A stretch of 64,000 bases of DNA from Lachnospiraceae bacterium (GCA_017431345.1 JAFRLH010000030.1:1-64000), one strand, 5' to 3'; positions 42,878 to 52,480 are shown, numbered from the stretch's first letter. Made by a program: numbers and translations. Notes: a model not told the origin generated them from the sequence alone.

Positions 42878-45014
42878 AGCGCTTTTTAAAGACGCGTTCA
42901 GGCAGCTGTCCGTCAGCGGGCTGATCATTCTGCTGGTCATGTGCATGCAGGCGGTCCTCCTGCCGGTCGGCATCATCATCGCAGACCGGGGCGCCGAAAG
43001 GACCCTCACAAGTGCATGCGGAGTGATCGAAACAGATCCTCTGGTATTTCTTCTGTTTACATGCGTTACACCTCTTTTCGCGATCGCTCTGTTCCGGTTC
43101 CTGTCGAAAAGAAATGAGAGTGATTTCTATCATTCGATCCCGCAGACAAGAAGCTGCCTGTTCCTGAGCTTCTCCGCGGCAGTGATGGTATGGACCGTGA
43201 TCCTTCAGTTCGTCCCGATGGTGATCGGAACCGTGATCCATTTGGCTTTTCCGGCGCATTTCAGCATTGACTGGAAGGCTCTGGTGACCGGGAATATCAT
43301 GCTGCTGACCGCGGAATTCCTGGTGCTCTCGGCAGTTCTGCTGGCAGTCACGGTAACAGGCAGTATCCTGACCAATCTTGCGGTATCGCTGCTGATCATC
43401 TTTTTCCCGAGAGTCCTGATGATGGTGGTGAAGCTCAGTGTCGGGGGCTCGCTTACCATCGTGTCAGACAATTATCTTTCGGCGCTTGGCAACGGATGGA
43501 ACGTTGTGACCAGCCTGGTGATGGGAATCTTCGGAGAAGGATTCAATGTACTGTATTCCTTCAAGGCAGGCGCTTACACGTTCGTGCTGGCAGTGATCTA
43601 CTTCCTGCTGGCGCTGGGAATGTTCGTCAAGAGACGGTCGGAGGCAGCCGGTGAAGCGTCCGTGAATCCGGTGCTGCAGCTTGTATTCAGACTTCTGCCT
43701 GCCACCACTTACTGCCTGGTACCCACAGTCATGGCGTTTTCCTATATCGTTAACAGACCGGATCACGTTGAAGCCGCAGAGTGGTATATCGTTTTTGTCC
43801 TGTACCTCATCGGAATCCTGCTTTACTTCACCTATGAACTGATCACGACCAGAAAAGTAAAGAACCTGGTGAAGGCAGTTCCCGGAATTGCGCTCCTTGC
43901 CGGCATACAGATCGTGATCCTGGTCGGTCTGATCGGCTTAAGAAGCAGTCTGATCTCTTATCAGCCGGAAGCGTCGGAAATTGAAGCGGTCTCCTTTATG
44001 GCTGACGATGCTTATATGTGGGATGACAGCGGGAGCGGTGAGACGCTGCAAGGGTATCTTACCGGAAAAGTTGCAGACGTCAGACTGACAGAGGAACACC
44101 TGAAGGAGCTTGTATCCGTAAGGCTCAGGGAAAGCGCTGATTATGATAAATATCCGAAGCAGAGGGAGGAAGAGAACAGTGAATACTTCAGCAAACAGGT
44201 CGTGATATGGTCCGGCGGCAGGAAGCACTACAGAGTCCTGCATATGAAGCAGACAGATATGGCTGAGATCGCAGGCATTCTCAAAGACCATGAAGAGATC
44301 CGCAATATCTATATGAACCTCCCGGACGCGGACGGAGACAATGTACGGATCACGCTGATCAATTCCATGGTATCAAATCAGGCCATGAGCAGGGAGGCTG
44401 CGGTGGCAGCATACGAAGCGCTGAAGCAGGATGTGCAGGATATGGGTTTTGAGGCCTGGTATGAATTCTGCATGAATGAAATGGATTACAGTTCCCAGTA
44501 CTACCGGATTTATCTGAGGAGCCGGGAAGGGGATCACTGGTCCGGATCGGTATTTCCCATCGGAAGCAGGACGCCGAAAGCACTGGCTGTCTGCATGGCT
44601 GATACTTATGCGACCCAGCAGAAGGATATCAAAGCTGCGGCGGCGATGATCAGCGATCTGGATAAACGGTATGCGGAAGGACAGAGCATTGAAATTACCT
44701 ACCAGAATGTATACGTTACAAAATATAATGAGAAGGGTACGTATGTCGGTGATTATACAGCCGATCTGACAGATGAAAAAGCCAGGAAAGCGGTTCTGGG
44801 ACTGCTGGAGCGCCAGAACGGGAAACCGACAGCAGACGGCAGTTTCATGCTGCTGACCGTTGATTTTGAATGGACGGTCAATGATACGATCAATACCGAA
44901 GCAGACGGTGATGTAAAAGATACGGACAGCCTGCACACGGTAAACTATTACATTATTCTGGATGAGAACGGGATCGACGGGATCGATCCGGCGGTGTTTG
45001 AAGCACCCGAATAA
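42855..45014 (+). CDS. ABC-type membrane permease with large extracytoplasmic domain
   Basis: About 719 residues. Membrane segments cover residues about 20-350, then a soluble region (about 360-719) with no membrane segment. The GTG at 42855 lies 8 bases after AGGAGG; the ATG at 42849 is only 2 bases after it and is less likely. The first membrane segments start right after SVKKTWFDKALFKD. It follows the ABC ATPase, overlapping it by about 23 bases. The family is not clear; the layout resembles YtrC/YtrD-like permeases enlarged by a surface domain. Confidence 0.75.
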   Translation: MKKTWFDKALFKDAFRQLSVSGLIILLVMCMQAVLLPVGIIIADRGAERTLTSACGVIETDPLVFLLFTCVTPLFAIALFRFLSKRNESDFYHSIPQTRSCLFLSFSAAVMVWTVILQFVPMVIGTVIHLAFPAHFSIDWKALVTGNIMLLTAEFLVLSAVLLAVTVTGSILTNLAVSLLIIFFPRVLMMVVKLSVGGSLTIVSDNYLSALGNGWNVVTSLVMGIFGEGFNVLYSFKAGAYTFVLAVIYFLLALGMFVKRRSEAAGEASVNPVLQLVFRLLPATTYCLVPTVMAFSYIVNRPDHVEAAEWYIVFVLYLIGILLYFTYELITTRKVKNLVKAVPGIALLAGIQIVILVGLIGLRSSLISYQPEASEIEAVSFMADDAYMWDDSGSGETLQGYLTGKVADVRLTEEHLKELVSVRLRESADYDKYPKQREEENSEYFSKQVVIWSGGRKHYRVLHMKQTDMAEIAGILKDHEEIRNIYMNLPDADGDNVRITLINSMVSNQAMSREAAVAAYEALKQDVQDMGFEAWYEFCMNEMDYSSQYYRIYLRSREGDHWSGSVFPIGSRTPKALAVCMADTYATQQKDIKAAAAMISDLDKRYAEGQSIEITYQNVYVTKYNEKGTYVGDYTADLTDEKARKAVLGLLERQNGKPTADGSFMLLTVDFEWTVNDTINTEADGDVKDTDSLHTVNYYIILDENGIDGIDPAVFEAPE

Positions 45015-45028
45015 GCTGGACGGAAACC

Positions 45029-45056
45029 GGGAGCCGGGGGACGGGAGCCGGGGGAC
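45029..45056 (+). repeat. 14-bp tandem repeat, two units
   Basis: GGGAGCCGGGGGAC occurs twice head to tail, followed by GGTTCTCCGG. The GGGGGACGGTTCTC-type sequence resembles REP-like elements spread in some clostridial genomes, but other copies were not seen here. Confidence 0.5.
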
Positions 45057-45084
45057 GGTTCTCCGGCTTCGCGGCGGCGCAATA

Positions 45085-45148
45085 AAAAACGGGAGACAGG
45101 ACTGTCAATGTAAACTTAATGACATTGACAGTCCTGTCTCCCGTTTTT
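45085..45148. terminator. bidirectional terminator with 26-bp perfect stem
   Basis: A 26-base arm starting AAAAACGGGAGACAGGACTG (45085-45110), a 12-base loop and the exact reverse complement (45123-45148). It serves both the ABC operon and the convergent malic enzyme gene. Confidence 0.9.
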
Positions 45149-45156
45149 ATAGGGCT

Positions 45157-46329
45157 TCAGATCCTTGCTACGCCGCTTCTTCTGGCGGCGTCCGCGGCTG
45201 CTTTCGCCAGTGCATCTTTGACCCTCGGATCGAATGCCTTCGGAAGGATATAATCTGCACAGAGCTCGTCCGGCGAGATAATATCCGCAAGCGCATATGC
45301 GCAGGCAAGCTTCATTTCATCGTTGATATCGGATGCTCTTACATCCAGCGCGCCCCTGAAGAGGCCGGGGAAGCAGAGAACATTGTTGAGCTGATTCGGG
45401 AAGTCGGATCTGCCCGTGCATACCACGGCAGCGCCGGCTGCTTTTGCTTCATCGGGGAAGATCTCGGGCGTAGGATTTGCGCAGGCGAAGATGATCGGAT
45501 CCTTGGCCATCCTGCGGACCATGTCAGGCTTCAGCAGGCCGGGGGCGGATACGCCGAGGAACAGGTCGGCGCCGTCGATCACATCGTTCAGCGTGCCTTT
45601 TTTCATCTCGCGGTTCGTTACCTTTGCCATCTCTTCCAGTGCAGGGGAATTGGCAGGCCGTCCTTCATAGACGACACCGTCGATATCGGTCATGATGACA
45701 TCCTTCAGGCCGGCCTTCATCAGCATTTTGACGATCGCCGTTCCGGCAGAACCGGCACCGGAGGTGACCAGCTTGATGTCTTCGATCTTTTTGCCGACCA
45801 CTTTCAGGGCATTGATCACACCGGCCAGCGCAATGACTGCTGTGCCGTGCTGGTCGTCATGGAAGATCGGGATATCGCAGCGTTCCTTCAGCTTCCTTTC
45901 GATCTCAAAACATCTGGGTGCGGAAATATCTTCCAGATTGATGCCGCCGAAGGATCCTGAAAGCAGATAGACGGTCTCTACGATCGTATCGACATCTTTT
46001 GATTTAATGCAGAGCGGTACAGCGTCTACGTCGCCGAATGCTTTGAAAAGCACGCACTTTCCTTCCATAACGGGCATGCCGGCTACGGGACCGATATCGC
46101 CCAGACCGAGGATAGCAGTGCCGTCCGTTACAACGGCGACAGTATTCCAGCGGCGGGTCAGCTCGTAGCTTAAGCTCTCATCTTTCTGGATCGCCAGGCA
46201 GGGCTCTGCAACGCCGGGCGTATAGGCCAGGCTTAATTTTTCGGATGTGTCAACACTGGTGCGGAGCTTGGTCTCGATCTTTCCGCGCAGTTCGTAATGG
46301 AGTTTCAGGGATTCTTCACGGACATTCAT
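45157..46329 (-). CDS. NAD(P)-dependent malic enzyme
   Basis: A 390-residue short (bacterial) malic enzyme: oxidative decarboxylation of malate to pyruvate. Family motifs: SLAYTPGVAEPC, VTDGTAILGLGDIGPVAGMPVMEGK, FHDDQHGTA, and the NAD-binding VTSGAGSAGTAIVKML followed by FACANPTPEIFPDEA. Coenzyme preference cannot be read. The ATG has an AAGAGGTAA site. It lies next to fumarase on the same strand (84 bases apart), so malate made by fumarase can be converted to pyruvate here. Confidence 0.95.
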   Translation of the reverse strand: MNVREESLKLHYELRGKIETKLRTSVDTSEKLSLAYTPGVAEPCLAIQKDESLSYELTRRWNTVAVVTDGTAILGLGDIGPVAGMPVMEGKCVLFKAFGDVDAVPLCIKSKDVDTIVETVYLLSGSFGGINLEDISAPRCFEIERKLKERCDIPIFHDDQHGTAVIALAGVINALKVVGKKIEDIKLVTSGAGSAGTAIVKMLMKAGLKDVIMTDIDGVVYEGRPANSPALEEMAKVTNREMKKGTLNDVIDGADLFLGVSAPGLLKPDMVRRMAKDPIIFACANPTPEIFPDEAKAAGAAVVCTGRSDFPNQLNNVLCFPGLFRGALDVRASDINDEMKLACAYALADIISPDELCADYILPKAFDPRVKDALAKAAADAARRSGVARI

Positions 46330-46413
46330 TTGTATTACCTCTTAAAATAGTAAAGAATAAATGGGCTTCCTGATTTTATCATGGGACAGTATGAATGTAA
46401 AGCAATAGTCTGC

Positions 46414-47796
46414 TTATTCTCCGGCCATTTCTTCGGGATGGAACACCTCGTCAAATCTTTCGGCAGAAAGGAATCCGAGACGGACACAGGCTTCCTTCAG
46501 CGAGCAGTTGTTCGCGTATGCATATTTCGCCGTCTTCGCCGCATTTTCATAGCCGATATACGGATTCAGTGCGGTGACCAGCATGAGAGAGTTATGCAGG
46601 TTATCATGCATCTTTTCCGGAACGGCTTTGATTCCTGCAGCGCAGTTATTGTTAAAGGAAATGATCGATTCGGACATCAGCCTGACCGACTGCAGGAAAT
46701 TGTATGCCATAACAGGCATGAAAACATTCAGCTCGAAATTGCCCTGGGATGCCGCAAAACCGATCGCAGCATCGTTTCCCATGACCTGCACTGCGACCAT
46801 GGTGACCTGTTCGCACTGGGTGGGATTGACTTTGCCGGGCATGATGGAGCTGCCGGGCTCGTTCTCGGGGATCCTGATCTCGCCGAGACCGCAGCGGGGG
46901 CCGCTGGCGAGCCACCTGACATCGTTCGCGATCTTCATCATATCGCAGGCGAGGGCTTTTACCGCGCCGTGCGCGAAGACCAGCTCATCCTTTGAAGTCA
47001 GCGCATGATACTTATTGACCGCGGCAGCAAACGGCATTCCGGTAAGAGAGGATACCTTCTCCGCGACCAGAGTGTCAAAACCTGCCGGCGCATTCAGCCC
47101 GGTGCCGACGGCCGTCCCGCCGAGCGCGAGCTCACAAAGGGGCGGAAGGGAACGGCGGATCAGTTCGGCGTCTTTTTCCAGGGAAGCCCTCCAGCCGCTG
47201 ATCTCCTGCGCAAAGCTGATCGGAACGGCGTCCTGCAGATGCGTGCGCCCGCTCTTTATCATTCCTTTGTTTTCTTCTTCCAGCCGGCGGAACGTTCCGG
47301 TGAGCAGATCGATCGCAGGCAGCAGCCTTTCCTCGAGCGCCAGAACAGCAGCGATATGCATCGCCGTGGGATAAGTGTCGTTGGACGACTGGCTCATATT
47401 CACATCATCATTGGGGTGAAGCAGTTCTTTTCCTGTGATCTCATTGCCGCGATTGGCGATCACTTCATTCGTGTTCATATTGGACTGTGTCCCGGAACCG
47501 GTCTGCCATACGACCAGCGGAAAGTGCTCCGCGAGTTTTCCCGAGATCACTTCGTCCGCAGCGGAACATACTGCGGCAAGCTTGGCGTCCGTCATTTTCT
47601 CCGGCCGCAGTTCGTGGTTCGTCAGCGCTGCAGCTTTTTTTAATATGCCGAAAGCATGAATGATCTCTGCAGGCATGGTCTCCAGCCCGACGCCGATCCG
47701 GAAATTTGCCGAACTTCTCTGCGTCTGGGCACCCCAGTATTTGTCTGCAGGCACCTGTATCTCACCCATGGAATCGTGTTCTGTTCTGGTATTCAT
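46414..47796 (-). CDS. fumC: class II fumarate hydratase
   Basis: A 460-residue fumarase C. Signature GSSIMPGKVNPTQCE, catalytic region with SGRTHLQDAVPISFAQEI and QTGSGTQSNMNTNEV near the N-terminus, and the C-terminal SLMLVTALNPYIGYENAAK. It has the typical length and, unlike the Fe-S class I, needs no cluster. TAAGGAGA precedes the ATG. It is upstream of the malic enzyme gene and downstream of the AraC regulator, all on the reverse strand. Confidence 0.93.
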   Translation of the reverse strand: MNTRTEHDSMGEIQVPADKYWGAQTQRSSANFRIGVGLETMPAEIIHAFGILKKAAALTNHELRPEKMTDAKLAAVCSAADEVISGKLAEHFPLVVWQTGSGTQSNMNTNEVIANRGNEITGKELLHPNDDVNMSQSSNDTYPTAMHIAAVLALEERLLPAIDLLTGTFRRLEEENKGMIKSGRTHLQDAVPISFAQEISGWRASLEKDAELIRRSLPPLCELALGGTAVGTGLNAPAGFDTLVAEKVSSLTGMPFAAAVNKYHALTSKDELVFAHGAVKALACDMMKIANDVRWLASGPRCGLGEIRIPENEPGSSIMPGKVNPTQCEQVTMVAVQVMGNDAAIGFAASQGNFELNVFMPVMAYNFLQSVRLMSESIISFNNNCAAGIKAVPEKMHDNLHNSLMLVTALNPYIGYENAAKTAKYAYANNCSLKEACVRLGFLSAERFDEVFHPEEMAGE

Positions 47797-47890
47797 GCGG
47801 ATCTCCTTATTAAGAAGGCAGGGTCTTTATAATCAACTGAATTATGAGATAAGAATAATCCAATCATGCCGATTCTGCAAGAATGAACTT

Positions 47891-48742
47891 TCAGACAAAC
47901 TGATATCTGTTCCGGTATTCCAGGGGGCTTAAGCCGACTCTCTTTTTAAATGTTCTTGTAAAGTGATTTTTGTCTGTAAAACCGACGGTTTCGGAGATCT
48001 CCTTGATGGACAGAGACGTGCTGTTCAGCAGATTCTGCGCTTCTCCGATCCGTCTTGAGACCATGTAGTCGATCGGGGAAACGCCGTAGGCATCTTTCAT
48101 GACATGAACAATATGATACTTATTCACAAAGAATAAATCCGCAATATCATCCAGGGTCAGTTTCTCTGCGTAATGTTCATCGATATATCGTTTCACCTGC
48201 TCGGGAAGAACGTGTTTCCGATGAGTAAGTTTTGTCTTCCCTAGCACGGAAAGACGGGAGACGGTGATACGGATCAGTTCAGCATAGAGAAGAGAAGAGG
48301 ACTCATAATAGGCGGGTTTATTCAGTGCTTCGCTGTACAGCTGATGGAACAGGCCGCGTATGATGTGCTCATCGGTCCCGGCGGTGAAGACAGGAACTAC
48401 ATCAGAGGGAAGGAGCTGGTTTACGGATAACAGATCCGCTTTGCGTGTCTGGATCGCCAGATTCCAGGATACCAGAGGCGTTTCGGGGTCACTCCGCTGA
48501 CGATGCGCCACGCCGCTGTTGATGAGAATGATATCGCCGGCCTTTATGGAATAGAGCGCCTGATCCACAATATATTCTCCGCGGCCGCTTTCTATATAAA
48601 TGATTTCACAGTGATCATCGTGTTTGTGAAGCATTTGCTTCCAGTCAGGCATTTCATTATAATAGGTAAGCCGAACGATCTTTTGGACACAGAACCGGTT
48701 CCTGTAATTATTCAGGTCTATTTCACTCGCCAGATGCTGCAT
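47891..48742 (-). CDS. AraC family transcriptional regulator (cupin sensor)
   Basis: About 283 residues. An N-terminal cupin-like domain (HKHDDHCEIIYIESGRGEYIV) and C-terminal AraC helix-turn-helix pair (KLTLDDIADLFFVNKYHIVHVMKDAYG; LSIKEISETVGFTDKNHFTRTF). The frame is open to 48805; the ATG at 48742 has CGGGAGGAGG at suitable distance. It lies between fumC and the second TRAP operon, which diverges from it, so it may control either or both in response to a carboxylate. Only about 36 percent like the other AraC by eye, so not a recent copy. Confidence 0.9.
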   Translation of the reverse strand: MQHLASEIDLNNYRNRFCVQKIVRLTYYNEMPDWKQMLHKHDDHCEIIYIESGRGEYIVDQALYSIKAGDIILINSGVAHRQRSDPETPLVSWNLAIQTRKADLLSVNQLLPSDVVPVFTAGTDEHIIRGLFHQLYSEALNKPAYYESSSLLYAELIRITVSRLSVLGKTKLTHRKHVLPEQVKRYIDEHYAEKLTLDDIADLFFVNKYHIVHVMKDAYGVSPIDYMVSRRIGEAQNLLNSTSLSIKEISETVGFTDKNHFTRTFKKRVGLSPLEYRNRYQFV

Positions 48743-49042
48743 GCCCAGCCTCCTCCCGTGCGCTTTTTTCGATTGTTTTTGATGATATTGGCAAAACAAT
48801 AACAAAAAAGACCAATTTTGTCAACATAAAGAGCAATTAAGTGCTACAAGATAAGTGAAAAGGACAATATCGGGATAAATAAACCGCAATATATGCAGGC
48901 AATATGCCAATATTTTTCATGCCAAAAATGGTATAAAGATAAATATAAGTGTTAAAAGGCTGATGGATCAGTGCCCGGAACCAATGCGGACTGCCGCAGT
49001 TGCTGTCTGATAAAACTGGTTCCGCAGATGAGGGCATGGCAG
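48743..49042. other. divergent intergenic region
   Basis: About 300 bases between the AraC gene and the PepSY-type gene. A+T-rich, with the near-palindrome ATGCCAAAAATGGTAT (48918-48933) that could be a regulator site upstream of TRAP operon 2. No convincing promoter, and no small gene seen. Confidence 0.4.
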
Positions 49043-49342
49043 ATGGGTTTCTTAAAAAGGAATTACAAGCACGTGATCGGCACGCTGATCATCCTTATCC
49101 TGATTGAGCTTGCTGTTGTTTATTACATAACGACACAGTTCCATGAAAAGTATATCAGGAAAGACGAAGCAGTGGGACTGGTGCTTGAAAAAGAAGGCGT
49201 TGAGGAAGAAGACATTTCCAATCTTAAAGTGAAGCTGAAGACGAAGAGCGGAGATGCGTGGTATGAGATCAGCTTTGAAAAAGAAGGCACAGACTGCAGC
49301 TATAAAATAGATGCGGAAAGCGGGGAATTCCGGTCAGATTGA
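49043..49342 (+). CDS. small membrane-anchored PepSY-domain protein
   Basis: About 99 residues: one membrane segment near the N-terminus (KHVIGTLIILILIELAVVYYI), then a PepSY-like domain (DEAVGLVLEKEG..ISNLKVKLKTKSGDAWYEISFEKE..YKIDAESGEF). PepSY domains are often inhibitory or regulatory at the cell surface. The frame is open from a GTG at 48971; the ATG at 49043 follows a GAGGG site. It immediately precedes the DctQ gene of TRAP system 2 and may be part of that operon, an unusual companion. Confidence 0.65.
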   Translation: MGFLKRNYKHVIGTLIILILIELAVVYYITTQFHEKYIRKDEAVGLVLEKEGVEEEDISNLKVKLKTKSGDAWYEISFEKEGTDCSYKIDAESGEFRSD

Positions 49343-49383
49343 AGACCGGAATATCCGTGATCATAGAAAAAGGAGGATTTCAG

Positions 49384-49947
49384 ATGAAAGCAGTAAGGTG
49401 GCTGGATGAGCATTTTGAAGAAGTCATTCTGGTGGTTCTTCTTATACTCATCGCCTGTATTGAACTGATACAGGTTATTTTCAGGAATATCAGCGCCGTG
49501 GAAGCATTGACATGGCCTGAGGAATTCTGTCGTTTCTGCTGGATATGGAGTGTGTTTATTTCACTCCCGTACACGATTCGTAAAGGCAGTATGCTCCGGG
49601 TAAATGTGCTGGTGGACATGACGCCGATGGTAATCAGAAAGATCGTTAATATTGCGGTCGATCTGATCAACACCGTTGTGATGGCAGTTCTCCTGTATCA
49701 TTCATGGAGTGTTGTACAGGGCGTCAAAGAGACCGGAGAAGCATCCCCGGCCATGACGTGGCCTATGTGGATCATCTACATTGTCCTGCTCATTGGATTC
49801 GCACTTGGTGCGGTGCGCGGGATCCAGATGGCGATCATCCATATCATGCACTTCGGTGAGAAAGAGCTTACCACACTTGAACAGACTATGGCTGACGCGG
49901 CTGAAGAAGCCGAGGCCGGAAAAAGAGCGGAAGGAGGAAAGGCATAA
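49384..49947 (+). CDS. TRAP transporter small membrane subunit (DctQ family), system 2
   Basis: A 187-residue DctQ protein with four hydrophobic segments and the WPEEFCRFCWIWSVF signature. The C-terminus has an acidic/alanine-rich tail (ADAAEEAEAGKRAEGG) that system 1 lacks. AAAAGGAGG precedes the ATG; the frame is also open from 49339. The stop codon overlaps the DctM start by one base. Confidence 0.9.
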   Translation: MKAVRWLDEHFEEVILVVLLILIACIELIQVIFRNISAVEALTWPEEFCRFCWIWSVFISLPYTIRKGSMLRVNVLVDMTPMVIRKIVNIAVDLINTVVMAVLLYHSWSVVQGVKETGEASPAMTWPMWIIYIVLLIGFALGAVRGIQMAIIHIMHFGEKELTTLEQTMADAAEEAEAGKRAEGGKA

Positions 49948-51239
49948 TGGCATCAGCTGCATTACTTGTATTTGTTGTATTCCTGGTAGGCATTGCCGTT
50001 TCCATTCCGATCGGAACGTCAATGGTCCTTGGTTCTCTTGCACCCATTCTTCTTATGGGCAAGGGCGGTTCTATTGCCCAGGTGCTGAATAACACCTTCT
50101 CCGGCGCGAACTCCACGCCGATCCTTGCTGTTCCGCTGTTCATTCTGGGCGGCGTTATCATGGCAGAAGGCGGCATTTCCAAGAAGCTTTTCAACTTCTT
50201 CGCTTACTTTGTCGGCAGGCTTCCCGGCGGGGTTCCCTGTGCAGTTATTCTTACCTGCCTGTTCTACGGTGCTATTTCCGGTTCGGGTCCTGCTACCACC
50301 GCAGCTGTCGGTTCCATGTGTATTCCTTTCATGGTTTCCCTGGGATATGAAAAGAGGTGGAGCGCCGGTCTGATTGCCGTAGCCGGCGGCCTCGGAGTTA
50401 TCATCCCGCCGTCGATTCCGTTCGTGCTGTATTCCCTCGCTACCGGTGTATCCACGGGCGCCCTTTTCCTGGGCGGTATTTTCCCGGGTATCCTGATCGG
50501 TCTGTTCATGATGGCCTATGCTGTTTTCTACTGCAAGACCAAAGGCGAGGACCGTGCACTTATCAATCAGAAGATGGCTGAGCTGAAAGGCAACGGATTC
50601 TGGGCACTGTTCAAGGAAAGCTTCTGGGCGCTTCTGTGCCCCATCATCGTTCTGGGCGGCATCTATGCCGGTTTTGTAACACCTACGGAAGCTGCGGTCG
50701 TGTCCGTGTTCTATGCCCTGATCGTTTCCCTTTTCATCTATCGCTCGGTACATATTAAAGACCTCATCCCCATGCTTTGCTCCTCTGTCAAGACTTATGC
50801 CGGCCTGGCATTCGTGCTTGCCTTCGCGACAGCATTCGGACGTGTTCTTTCCCTTACCAAGGCAACTGCGACAGTTACCAATTTCCTGACCACCAACTTC
50901 CATACCAGCTGGACGGTACTTACGGTTCTCGTTATCATCTTCCTGCTGCTCGGCATGGTCATGGATACCGGTCCCGCGATCATCATCCTTGCCCCCGTTC
51001 TGCTTCCTGCAGTACAGGAGCTTGGCGTACACGATGTACACTTCGGTGTTATCCTGGTCTGCTGCCTGTCGATCGGTCTTGCAACACCGCCGTTCGGCCT
51101 GGATCTGTTCGTTGCCGGAAATCTTTCGGATGAGCCGCCTATGGGCGTTGCCAAAAGAGCGATTCCTTTCATTATCGCTTTCCTGATTGCGCTCTTCCTG
51201 ATCACCTATGTACAGTGGTTCTCCACTGCGCTGCTGTAA
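49947..51239 (+). CDS. TRAP transporter large permease subunit (DctM family), system 2
   Basis: A 430-residue permease with the DctM pattern: GIAVSIPIGTSMVLG, GAISGSGPATTAAVG, PSIPFVLYS, and CLSIGLATPPFGLDLFV at the C-terminus. Parallel in length and order to system 1 but clearly diverged, so an old duplication or separate acquisition. Overlaps DctQ by one base; DctP follows after 60 bases. Confidence 0.94.
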   Translation: MASAALLVFVVFLVGIAVSIPIGTSMVLGSLAPILLMGKGGSIAQVLNNTFSGANSTPILAVPLFILGGVIMAEGGISKKLFNFFAYFVGRLPGGVPCAVILTCLFYGAISGSGPATTAAVGSMCIPFMVSLGYEKRWSAGLIAVAGGLGVIIPPSIPFVLYSLATGVSTGALFLGGIFPGILIGLFMMAYAVFYCKTKGEDRALINQKMAELKGNGFWALFKESFWALLCPIIVLGGIYAGFVTPTEAAVVSVFYALIVSLFIYRSVHIKDLIPMLCSSVKTYAGLAFVLAFATAFGRVLSLTKATATVTNFLTTNFHTSWTVLTVLVIIFLLLGMVMDTGPAIIILAPVLLPAVQELGVHDVHFGVILVCCLSIGLATPPFGLDLFVAGNLSDEPPMGVAKRAIPFIIAFLIALFLITYVQWFSTALL

Positions 51240-51299
51240 GATGATGTTAACCGCCGGACAGGCGGATAGCATAAATACAATTCCAAGGAGGAATGTTTT

Positions 51300-52418
51300 A
51301 TGAAAAAGTTTCTCGCATTACTTTTGGCTGCAGCTATGGTAATGAGCCTGGCTGCCTGCGGCGGATCCTCAGCTCCTGCAGAGACTGAAGCTGCAGAGAC
51401 TGAAGCTGCTGCCGAAGAAGCAGCCCCTGCTGAGACTGAAGCTGCTGAAGAAGCTGCTGAGCCCGCAGGTGACTATTCCGCTCTTGAACCCGTAGAACTG
51501 ATCGGTGCTGACTCCACCGGTAAGGGTGCTGCAGGACAGATCTTTGGTGAGTATGTTGCCCAGCGTGTTGATGAGATCACCGGCGGACAGCTGACGATCG
51601 ACTATCATCCCAACGGCGACCTTGGCGGCGATGCCGACCTGATCCGTCAGGTACAGAGCAACGACATTCAGATCGTTGTCTGCCAGACCGCTCCCATTGT
51701 TTCCACGATCCCTGAGATGGCTGTTTTCGATCTGCCCATGGTATTCTCCAAATTCGACGGCGACAAGATCAACGAAGCTCTGAACGGCGAGAACGCTTTC
51801 ACAGAGGCTCTTGGTGCAGCTTATGAAGCAAAGGGATTCCATCTGCTTGGCTTCCTGCAGAATGCTACCTATCGTCTGACCACTTCCAACAAGGCTCTGA
51901 ATACCCTTGAGGATTTCAAGGGCCTCCAGATCCGTACAATGGAGAATGCGAACCACATGGCATTCTGGCAGGCAATCGGCGCAGAGCCTACCCCTCTTGC
52001 ATGGGCGGAAGTTTATGTTTCCCTTCAGAACAAGATGATCGATGCACAGGAAAATGCTGCTGATACCTGCGTAGGTGCAAACTTCCAGGAAGTTCAGAAG
52101 TATCTTGCCTGCACGAACCACATCCTGTACTGCAACCAGATCTGCATCAACAAGGATGCCTATGAAGGCCTTGATCCTTTATACCAGGCTGCTCTTGATC
52201 AGGCTGTTACCGAAGCGATCGATTACATGCGTCCTCAGCTTGAGCAGATCGACACAGACAACAAGAAGATCCTTGCAGACGGCGGCATGGAGATCATCGA
52301 GTATGAAGATTCCTTCTTCGATGAAGTACTCGCTCTTGACGGTGTAAAGAAGGTTTATGAAGATATCGATAGCCAGACCAGTGGTCTTGGAACTACTCTG
52401 ACTGAGGTTCTTCAGTAA
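51300..52418 (+). CDS. TRAP transporter substrate-binding lipoprotein (DctP family), system 2
   Basis: A 372-residue lipoprotein: lipobox SLAAC (cysteine about residue 20), an A/E-rich linker of about 35 residues with AETEAA units, then the DctP domain (GADSTGKGAAGQIFGEYV, HPNGDLGG, FKGLQIRTMENANHM, LAWAEVYVSLQNKMIDAQENA). Ligand unknown; nearness to fumarase and malic enzyme makes a C4-dicarboxylate plausible. It ends the second TRAP operon and is followed by a terminator. Confidence 0.93.
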   Translation: MKKFLALLLAAAMVMSLAACGGSSAPAETEAAETEAAAEEAAPAETEAAEEAAEPAGDYSALEPVELIGADSTGKGAAGQIFGEYVAQRVDEITGGQLTIDYHPNGDLGGDADLIRQVQSNDIQIVVCQTAPIVSTIPEMAVFDLPMVFSKFDGDKINEALNGENAFTEALGAAYEAKGFHLLGFLQNATYRLTTSNKALNTLEDFKGLQIRTMENANHMAFWQAIGAEPTPLAWAEVYVSLQNKMIDAQENAADTCVGANFQEVQKYLACTNHILYCNQICINKDAYEGLDPLYQAALDQAVTEAIDYMRPQLEQIDTDNKKILADGGMEIIEYEDSFFDEVLALDGVKKVYEDIDSQTSGLGTTLTEVLQ

Positions 52419-52451
52419 TCATCTGCGGCTTAAGGAAATGATTGATTGGAA

Positions 52452-52480
52452 GGGCACCGGAGCGATCCGGTGCCTTTTTA
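52452..52480 (+). terminator. terminator of TRAP operon 2
   Basis: GGCACCGG and CCGGTGCC arms around AGCGAT, then TTTTT. Confidence 0.88.

Noticed and set aside
50019-51272. 417-residue reverse-strand open frame over DctM2
   Set aside because: Shadow of the conserved DctM gene; no protein-like features.
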